Shown here: positions 16,352 through 20,976 of the stretch, one piece after another | Layout of the letters: every line of letters begins with the position of its first letter | Numbering within the stretch: the stretch's first letter is position 1 | Assembly (NCBI GenBank): GCA_016763335.1 | Contig: JAESUD010000139.1 | Span: 1-20,976, forward strand | Length of the DNA stretch: 20,976 nt | Direction: 5' to 3' | Source: Emcibacteraceae bacterium | Lineage (GTDB): Bacteria; Pseudomonadota; Alphaproteobacteria; Sphingomonadales; Emcibacteraceae | Notes under the pieces: generated by a model | The model's input: the letters and a program-made list of their open reading frames with translations, nothing else | Told to the model about the DNA's origin: nothing | Databases searched by the model: none | Position numbers and translations under genes: made by a program

Positions 16352-16795
16352 ATGAGCGAAACTAACAGTAAGTCAATATTTGGAATGATTGGAATTGCAA
16401 TTGGTAGCATTGCATTACTATTATCATTAGTTCATTTTTGGGCTGGTCCTTTTTCTCCCCAACCAACGATTGAAACAATTGTTTCCGAAAAAATATCCTC
16501 TATCCGGTCAGCGGCTCTAGATGCCCTGAATGGTGAGGAACCTACTCAAACATATTTTTCAAAAAAGTGGACTGCTGACACTTACGCAGATGTTGCTACG
16601 GCTGTGTTAGGCGGTTTAGCCCTTATTCTTGGCGTTATATCACTTGCAAATCGAGAACCTAGACGAATAGCTGGCGGAGCCGCCGCACTAGGTATTAGTG
16701 CAATAGCATTCCAGTTTATTGCAATGTATGCGATGGCTTTGCTCGTGGTGCTCATAATCTGTGCGGCTTTATCAAGTTTTGGATTAGATTTCTAA
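16352..16795 (+). CDS. Small four-helix inner-membrane protein
   Basis: A 147-residue protein from ATG 16352 with AGAGGG upstream. One helix lies at residues ~9-30, then a polar loop (residues ~31-75) that includes GPFSPQPTIE and a short amphipathic helix, then three helices (~78-97, 105-122, 123-142). It is vaguely reminiscent of small inner-membrane proteins such as YidI, from memory and not confirmed. The loop lacks cysteines or obvious metal ligands. It follows the dioxygenase gene by 61 bases and is the last plus-strand gene before the convergent minus-strand operon. The 20-base gap to the convergent gene end contains no clear terminator. Function unknown. Confidence 0.72.
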   Translation: MSETNSKSIFGMIGIAIGSIALLLSLVHFWAGPFSPQPTIETIVSEKISSIRSAALDALNGEEPTQTYFSKKWTADTYADVATAVLGGLALILGVISLANREPRRIAGGAAALGISAIAFQFIAMYAMALLVVLIICAALSSFGLDF

Positions 16796-16815
16796 CGACA
16801 ATCATAGTTTCTTAC

Positions 16816-17754
16816 TTAAGCCATCATCTGAGTTGAGATGAGTTGATGAAGATCGAGTTCATATATTTTCTTGCCATACAGACCGAAGATCGATGACCCT
16901 CTATTTGCCACACGACTAAATTTCAACGGTTCGTTATCTTCATCAAGCAATTCTAACTCCTGTAATATTTCAACTTTATGGCTTTCTAGAAGTTTAATTA
17001 AGAAAAAATTATCACATTTATATCCGCCGGTAAAGAGGGCATAATCTTCAAAAATAGCAAATGCGTGGCTCCCTTTTATTGGAATTTTCCAATAATTAAT
17101 AATTTTGTTGTCTTGAATTTGCACAAGAGGAAATTGAGAATAATAATAACAATATGTAGCATTATTTGAAGCAACGTTAAGCGCATAACAATCCCAAATA
17201 TAATCTAAACCCTTAACTTGTTCAAATTCATATAGTTTATTTCCGTCTTTACTCCACTCTTTTAACCCGCTCTCGTCAAAAGTACCTTCATCAAATAAGC
17301 CAGTCCAAATAGTTCCTTTAGACGTAATCTGAGTGCTTTCGATAGCGTCCCCTAATAATATATCCGATTTCAAAATACCGTCTGGAGAATAAATTCGACC
17401 ATTACCGCCAAAATCTTCTGACGGTGTATGAGGTGTTCTTGAACATACCATTAAAATATCGTCGTTAGGGAATAGCTGTACATCGTGAATATTATATTTC
17501 TCACCAACGATCTTAATGTCTTTACAAATCTTACCGTGTTTAATTTCATAGACACAATAGCTCTGAGCACCTTCAGGGGTGCTCTTAGGTAAGGTAGCCC
17601 ACCCCTCTTGCACTATCGTGTAATCTAACGGTTTTAACGCAGTTGCTACCAAAATCGATTTTTCCGGTGTCGTATTGAATGCAACGATTTCCCCAATTAA
17701 TATTTCTTCGTTGATGGTGAAAATTGGCTGTAACTGTATAGATTTGATATTCAT
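16816..17754 (-). CDS. Unknown 312-residue protein, last gene of the rtc operon
   Basis: A soluble 312-residue protein without signal peptide or membrane helix. I see recurring beta-rich segments of ~40-50 residues (ILMVCSRTPH, GRIYSPDGILKSDI, GTIWTGLFDEGTF, ATYCYYYSQFPLV, ALFTGGYKC, SSIFGLYGKKIYEL) compatible with a six- or seven-bladed beta-propeller, but no named family and no catalytic motif. ATG 17754 has GAGTGG about 8 bases upstream. It follows the barstar-like gene by 18 bases on the same strand, with no terminator between, so it likely belongs to the same transcript as rtcB and rtcA. As the downstream neighbour of an RNase inhibitor it could be an additional immunity protein, which is speculation from position only. 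Confidence 0.72.
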   Translation of the reverse strand: MNIKSIQLQPIFTINEEILIGEIVAFNTTPEKSILVATALKPLDYTIVQEGWATLPKSTPEGAQSYCVYEIKHGKICKDIKIVGEKYNIHDVQLFPNDDILMVCSRTPHTPSEDFGGNGRIYSPDGILKSDILLGDAIESTQITSKGTIWTGLFDEGTFDESGLKEWSKDGNKLYEFEQVKGLDYIWDCYALNVASNNATYCYYYSQFPLVQIQDNKIINYWKIPIKGSHAFAIFEDYALFTGGYKCDNFFLIKLLESHKVEILQELELLDEDNEPLKFSRVANRGSSIFGLYGKKIYELDLHQLISTQMMA

Positions 17755-17772
17755 AATTTAACCACTCTGTTA

Positions 17773-18186
17773 TCATTCCAAGTAAAGCTTAATATCGTCT
17801 TTACCTTCTCGGCCGCCTGATCCATGATCGCCTATTATCTCAACGATATATTCAAACATTGTCTGACCTTCATTAATGCGGGCTTGTTCAAGCTCTCTAG
17901 TAAGGTGTGCTATATTGGTAGGGTGGCAATTCTCTAATGCTTTGGTCAGTTGGTTGACAGTCGCCTCATATCCAAGATGTCGTTTCGAAAGATCGGAATT
18001 TTTCCATCTTATGGCAAACCCGTTATCTTCAACTGAACCATATCCGCCCCGCAAAATATCATTGAAGGCAGCAAGGTTCCGGCCCCAATACCCACCTTCG
18101 AGCATGACATGTTGGATTTCGTCATAGAACTCTTTCATGCTAGAAAAGTTTTCACCATCGATCACATATATTTTTCTATCATCCAT
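17773..18186 (-). CDS. Barstar-family RNase inhibitor
   Basis: A 137-residue acidic protein. The segment YVIDGENFSSMKEFYDEI followed by YWGRNLAAFNDILRGGYG matches the barstar fold, which inhibits barnase-type RNases by capping their active site. The second half (IRWKNSDLSKRHLGYEATV, FEYIVEIIGDHG) matches longer bacterial barstar relatives of this length. In the barnase-contact helix, barstar Asp39 corresponds to Asp43 here, while Asp35 corresponds to Ala39 and Trp38 to Asn42, so binding to a classic barnase may differ. ATG 18186 lies eight bases inside the corrected end of rtcA, indicating translational coupling to it. No barnase-like toxin gene is in the window, so it is an orphan inhibitor or acts against a foreign or distant nuclease. 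Confidence 0.87.
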   Translation of the reverse strand: MDDRKIYVIDGENFSSMKEFYDEIQHVMLEGGYWGRNLAAFNDILRGGYGSVEDNGFAIRWKNSDLSKRHLGYEATVNQLTKALENCHPTNIAHLTRELEQARINEGQTMFEYIVEIIGDHGSGGREGKDDIKLYLE

Positions 18187-19212
18187 GTCCTATTCTCACT
18201 TCCCATAGGCCAGGTTTGATCTCATCCATCTTAATATCGATATCAACAAACTTTTTAATCACCTCGATGTTGGTCTTTGTGTGAAGGCTTGGTCGCAAGG
18301 TTGTATACATACCACACCACCCACCGCCATTGGCAGAAGAAGTTGATCAGCCAAATATGGCCCAACTGCTGCTTCGCTATTCAAGTAACGGTTCGCAGAC
18401 TTACAGACTTTCTTCGCAATACTCTCGGCTGATGTGCCCACTACGCCAAATCCCGCATACACTTCGGTAACATGATCATGGACTAATTTTAATAATAATA
18501 TATTGCCCGGACCGATCGAGTTATCAGTAGTTCTCGCCTTCAGCATATCTACCGACCATCCAAGTTTGGCTTGAACTTTTTTTAATTCACGTTCAGCAAT
18601 TGAAATTGGAATTTTCGAAACGATAGCTTCTGCACTAAACGAAACTTGTTTGCCACGATCAGTCAACTCAATTGGTTTAAGCATTGTAGAAGGTTTAATA
18701 TCAATTGATATTTGCCCGCCACCAGCAGGGGAAAATCCATAACTTTGTAAACCACATGAAATGTTCGCACCCATCCTATTTAGAAGGGGCAAGAAGCTTT
18801 GTTCGATAAAATCATACGGCGGGCTTTTCATGTTATGAGTTCCGCCCTCGAGCTTTAAACTTGATGGTTCGCCCAAGAACATTAATGCAGGGATCAAAGT
18901 TTGGGCAACCAATGTAGTGCTGCCCGCTGTACCAATGGCAAAATGGTAATCGCCTGCTTTAATCTTGCCCGGCATAAAACTTAGTTCTTCTGAACCAATA
19001 GTAACATCGCTGATTTCGGCATCACAAACTTCAGCGGCCGCTTTTACGCAAGTCAAATGCTGACGCATTAGTCCCGGCTTCTCGCGACCAGCGCGAATAT
19101 TTTTAAGGGTAAATGGCCGACCAGTAATCATAGACAACGATAATGAAGACCTTAGTATTTGTCCCCCGCCTTCGCCCTTTGATCCGTCAATTATAATATG
19201 ATTGTCTATCAT
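18179..19212 (-). CDS. rtcA: RtcA, RNA 3'-terminal phosphate cyclase (frame broken near 3' end)
   Basis: RtcA uses ATP to convert an RNA 3'-phosphate to a 2',3'-cyclic phosphate, which RtcB can then join. The start (IIIDGSKGEGGGQILRSSLS), PGLMRQHLTCVKA, IGTAGSTTLVAQTL and LADQLLLPMAVGG are standard RtcA sequence. The intact frame as read runs only to 18259, ending in unrelated residues (VVCIQPCDQAFTQRPTSR). From 18310 a -1 frame supplies the missing end (MYTTLRPSLHTKTNIEVIKK, then WEVRIGHG, stop 18179). This tail contains the expected nucleophile histidine (LHTKTN; His309 in E. coli RtcA). One extra base near 18311-18320 (for example a third G in GTGGT) gives 344 residues, the normal length. 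The gene follows rtcB by 58 bases and its corrected end overlaps the barstar-like start. Confidence 0.9.
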
Positions 19213-19270
19213 TTGTTTTTCTTATTGTTTGTAATTTAAACTATACACTTAGTGATGCCCGTGTGAAGGA

Positions 19271-20497
19271 CTAACCCTTCACACAAACTACTTGCTTCAA
19301 AGTATGGACGATTTCGACCAAGTCTTTTTGTGCTTCCATGACTTTATCAATATCTTTGTATGCAGACGGAGTTTCATCCAATACACCGATATCTTGCCTA
19401 CATTCAACACCGGAAACGGCATTAAGATGCTCTTCCATGGAAACCGTCTTCTTTGCTTCCGTTCTGGACATGACGCGACCAGCGCCATGAGAACAACTAC
19501 AGAAACTTTCCTGATTGCCAAGACCACGTACAATGAAGGACCGCGCACCCATACTGCCTGGAATAATTCCCATATCACCCTCGCGAGCACGAACAGCGCC
19601 TTTACGGGTAACAAGGATGTTCTCACCAAAATGAAATTCTCGAGCAACATAGTTATGGTGGCAGTTAACCGCCTCTAACTCTGCATCAAATGGTTTAGGC
19701 ATTATTGCTCTTACGGCATCAACTACATTTGCCATCATAACTTGACGGTTTAAGCGGGCGTAGTTTTGAGCCCATTCAACCGCGAAGATATAATCATCAA
19801 AATGGTCAGTGCCTTCAGGAAAATATGCTAAATCCAAATCAGGTAAATTAATCATCCAGCGCTGCATTTCTTTTCTTGCAAGAGTTATGAAATGATTGCC
19901 GATTGCGTTACCAACACCGCGAGAACCAGAGTGGAGCATGAACCAAACCTGATCAACTTGATCAAGGCAGATTTCGATAAAATGGTTTCCAGTTCCAAGC
20001 GTACCAAGATGAACAATATTATTTGTATTCTTGATACGCGGTGCACTTTCAACAAGTCGTTGAAACCCGTCATCCAAGTTTCTCCACGCTTCGATTGTTC
20101 TTTTTGGAATATCACCCCAAGAACCTTTGTCACGTTTACGACGACCAGACGTGCGCCCATGAGGCACGGCATGTTCAATCGCGCTACGAATGTGCCCTAA
20201 GCTATCAGGGAGGTCATTGGCCGTAAGGCTGGTTCTAACCGCCATCATACCACAACCAATATCAACGCCAACCGCAGCAGGTATAATTGCTCCCTTGGTT
20301 GGGATGACACTACCAATCGTAGAACCTTTCCCAACATGGACATCAGGCATCACAGCCAAATGTTTATGAATGAAAGGCATCCGAGCAGTCTTCAAAAGCT
20401 GCTCACGTGCACCGTCATCAACCGGCACACCTTGTGTCCACATTTTAATCGGAGTGGCATTTTCTTCTGCAATTATATTGTAATTCCGATCTGTCAT
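19271..20497 (-). CDS. rtcB: RtcB, RNA-splicing ligase
   Basis: A complete 408-residue RtcB, the same length as the E. coli enzyme. It joins RNA 2',3'-cyclic phosphate or 3'-phosphate ends to 5'-OH ends using GTP and Mn2+, repairing tRNA and rRNA cut by ribonucleases. Key motifs: DVHVGKGSTIG (52-62), VDIGCG with metal-binding cysteine (Cys82 region), GTGNHF (168-173), HSGSRGVGN (189-197) and SCSHGAGRVMSR with His337, the residue that carries GMP in E. coli RtcB. The C-terminus VVHTLKQVVCVKG-like ending is intact. ATG 20497 has AAGGA eight bases upstream. Upstream on the same strand are two tRNA-type genes and a structured RNA behind a sigma-54 promoter, with no terminator in the 36 bases between the last tRNA-type RNA and rtcB. 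Confidence 0.97.
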   Translation of the reverse strand: MTDRNYNIIAEENATPIKMWTQGVPVDDGAREQLLKTARMPFIHKHLAVMPDVHVGKGSTIGSVIPTKGAIIPAAVGVDIGCGMMAVRTSLTANDLPDSLGHIRSAIEHAVPHGRTSGRRKRDKGSWGDIPKRTIEAWRNLDDGFQRLVESAPRIKNTNNIVHLGTLGTGNHFIEICLDQVDQVWFMLHSGSRGVGNAIGNHFITLARKEMQRWMINLPDLDLAYFPEGTDHFDDYIFAVEWAQNYARLNRQVMMANVVDAVRAIMPKPFDAELEAVNCHHNYVAREFHFGENILVTRKGAVRAREGDMGIIPGSMGARSFIVRGLGNQESFCSCSHGAGRVMSRTEAKKTVSMEEHLNAVSGVECRQDIGVLDETPSAYKDIDKVMEAQKDLVEIVHTLKQVVCVKG

Positions 20498-20533
20498 TTT
20501 GTTATCCTTTTTATTTATCTTATAGTTTTATTT

Positions 20534-20609
20534 TGGTCAGGGCAGAAGGATTTGAGCCTTCGATCTCGTATTCCAAGTGCGGCACTTTACCAGACTAAGC
20601 CACACCCTG
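20534..20609 (-). tRNA. Degenerate tRNA-Pro(UGG)-like RNA
   Basis: These 76 bases fit a cloverleaf ending in an encoded CCA. The acceptor arms CAGGGTG and TGCCCTG pair with two G-U pairs. The D stem is GCTT/AAGT, the anticodon loop CTTGGAA (anticodon TGG, U33 present), and the T stem GAAGG/CCTTC. Departures from a normal tRNA: the anticodon stem CCGCA/TACGA pairs at only three of five positions, and T-loop position 54 is C (CTCAAAT). It begins four bases after the tRNA-Asn end and lies 36 bases upstream of rtcB. It may be a decaying tRNA gene, or a tRNA mimic serving the RNA-repair operon. Confidence 0.7.
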
Positions 20610-20612
20610 TAT

Positions 20613-20687
20613 TGGCTGGGAAGGTAGGGATCGAACCTACGGCGAAGGGCTTAACAGGCCCCCGCTCTACCACTGAGCTACTTCCCA
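20613..20687 (-). tRNA. tRNA-Asn (anticodon GTT), divergent
   Basis: A full 75-base cloverleaf: acceptor TGGGAAG/CTTCCCA, D arm GCTC-AGTGGTA-GAGC, anticodon loop CTGTTAA with GTT, T arm GTAGG-TTCGATC-CCTAC, discriminator G and encoded CCA. The anticodon stem GGGGC/GCCCT has one G-U pair. Acceptor and anticodon stems differ from the common bacterial tRNA-Asn (typically starting TCC and with a GCGGA/TCCGT-like stem, from memory), so this may be an extra specialised copy rather than the housekeeping gene. It sits in a row with a degenerate tRNA and a structured RNA upstream of rtcB. Confidence 0.9.
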
Positions 20688-20698
20688 ATTATTCATTT

Positions 20699-20776
20699 AG
20701 TAGGCTTCTCTGCCCCCGAGCCGACGAATATTTACCCCACGTTTATTCGACCTCGGGGACAGACCGCTTGCCTACC
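20699..20776 (-). ncRNA. Structured ~78-nt RNA of unknown family upstream of rtcB
   Basis: Three coaxial stems are visible. A 7-bp closing stem joins 20699-20705 with 20770-20776 (GTAGGC/GCCTAC plus one pair). A 12-bp stem joins 20709-20720 with 20752-20763. A 6-bp stem, CGAATA/TATTCG, joins 20725-20730 with 20744-20749, capped by a 13-base loop. The two imperfect positions (20713 with 20759, and 20699 with 20776) are G-U pairs only when transcribed from the minus strand; on the plus strand they would be C-A mismatches. That favours a minus-strand RNA, in line with rtcB. The size matches a tRNA but it is a long hairpin, not a cloverleaf, and has no CCA. Y RNAs accompany rtcBA in Salmonella, but I cannot show this is one. 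Confidence 0.65.
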
Positions 20777-20830
20777 CGCATTTAAGAAATTAAATCTTTA
20801 CTCAAATTTCTTTTGTTTCTGACATTAGTA

Positions 20831-20847
20831 TAGCAACGAGCGTGCCA
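20831..20847 (-). promoter_or_regulatory. Sigma-54 promoter of the RNA-repair operon
   Basis: On the minus strand TGGCACG (20847-20841), four bases, then TTGCTA (20836-20831) matches the sigma-54 -24/-12 consensus TGGCACG-N4-TTGCW at the invariant GG and GC and nearly all other positions. Transcription should start near 20821, ~45 bases before the structured RNA and in line with the tRNA genes and rtcB. rtcBA operons in E. coli and relatives are transcribed by sigma-54 with the CARF-domain activator RtcR, which supports the assignment. No rtcR gene is inside the window. Confidence 0.88.
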
Positions 20848-20876
20848 GTTTCTAAACGGCATGGTGAATATTTTCA

Positions 20877-20889
20877 TAATCTATTGAAA
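20877..20889 (-). promoter_or_regulatory. IHF-like site between enhancer and promoter
   Basis: On the minus strand TTTCAATAGATTA matches the IHF consensus WATCAANNNNTTR with one mismatch. It lies about 60 bases upstream of the predicted start site, where DNA bending commonly helps a distant activator reach sigma-54 RNA polymerase. The region is AT-rich, so a chance match is quite possible. Confidence 0.35.
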
Positions 20890-20948
20890 TTATTATATTA
20901 TTTTTACGTATGAAGATTAGTTATTGTTTTTTTAATTACTATTGTTTC

Positions 20949-20964
20949 TATTATAATTATAATA
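20949..20964. promoter_or_regulatory. Perfect 16-bp palindrome, candidate activator site
   Basis: TATTATAATTATAATA is a perfect inverted repeat centred ~136 bases upstream of the predicted sigma-54 start site, a normal distance for an upstream activator sequence such as an RtcR site. It is pure A/T and close to the window edge, so its significance is uncertain. Confidence 0.3.
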
Positions 20965-20976
20965 TATTCTAGTTTC

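Noticed and set aside
16796..16815. Terminator between the convergent genes
   Set aside because: The gap is only 20 bases and shows no hairpin followed by a T tract.
20699..20776. Third tRNA gene upstream of rtcB
   Set aside because: The size fits but the fold is a long hairpin with no D or T arm, no anticodon loop and no CCA.
20336..20785. Plus-strand frame of 149 codons across rtcB start and tRNA genes
   Set aside because: It reads antisense through rtcB, two tRNAs and the structured RNA, so it is a shadow frame.

Overview
The window looks like a chromosomal segment of an AT-rich (by eye around 40% G+C) Gram-negative bacterium. I infer an alphaproteobacterium. The support is indirect: a tRNA-Ser(GGA) gene, an LplT-PlsC-acyl-ACP-synthetase fusion, a DUF2339 membrane protein, an HNH-endonuclease relic of a type I associate with that group, and a sigma-54-type rtcBA operon. 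None of this fixes a genus.

Layout. 1-171: promoter and tRNA-Ser. 311-784: an HNH endonuclease gene that has lost its catalytic middle. 1131-4570: a phospholipid-remodelling fusion gene (MFS flippase + acyltransferase + acyl-ACP synthetase) split by a one-base frame break in a T run. 4608-8222 (minus): a DUF2339 polytopic membrane protein with three tandem copies of a ~140-residue membrane module. 8223-11818: a gene-poor accessory stretch with an XRE regulator facing a small lipoprotein gene across a 30-bp palindrome, a tyrosine-recombinase C-terminal relic, a RarA/MgsA C-terminal-like protein in two frames, and several inverted-repeat clusters. 11819-13655: an overlapping ABC ATPase/permease pair (NatAB-like). 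13869-16795: a secreted HEAT-repeat protein, a zinc-ribbon membrane protein, a phytanoyl-CoA-dioxygenase-like enzyme and a small four-helix membrane protein.

The most interesting part is the minus strand from 20976 down to 16816. Read in that direction there is an AT-rich upstream region with a perfect palindrome and an IHF-like site, a near-perfect sigma-54 promoter (TGGCACG-N4-TTGC), a compact structured RNA, a tRNA-Asn(GUU), a degenerate tRNA-Pro(UGG)-like RNA, rtcB (RNA ligase), rtcA (RNA 3'-phosphate cyclase), a barstar-family RNase inhibitor overlapping the end of rtcA, and a 312-residue protein of unknown function. I see no terminator between the RNA genes and rtcB, so one transcript could carry tRNA-like RNAs, the repair enzymes and an RNase inhibitor. 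My working hypothesis is an RNase-damage response that both repairs broken tRNA and blocks the nuclease. sigma-54/RtcR control of rtcBA is established in other bacteria; the tRNA-like leader plus barstar arrangement is the part that may be new.

Three genes (aas-like fusion, RarA-C-like gene, rtcA) each need exactly one extra base to restore a full reading frame. This is either real decay or under-called bases in the assembly, and should be settled before any of them is called a pseudogene.
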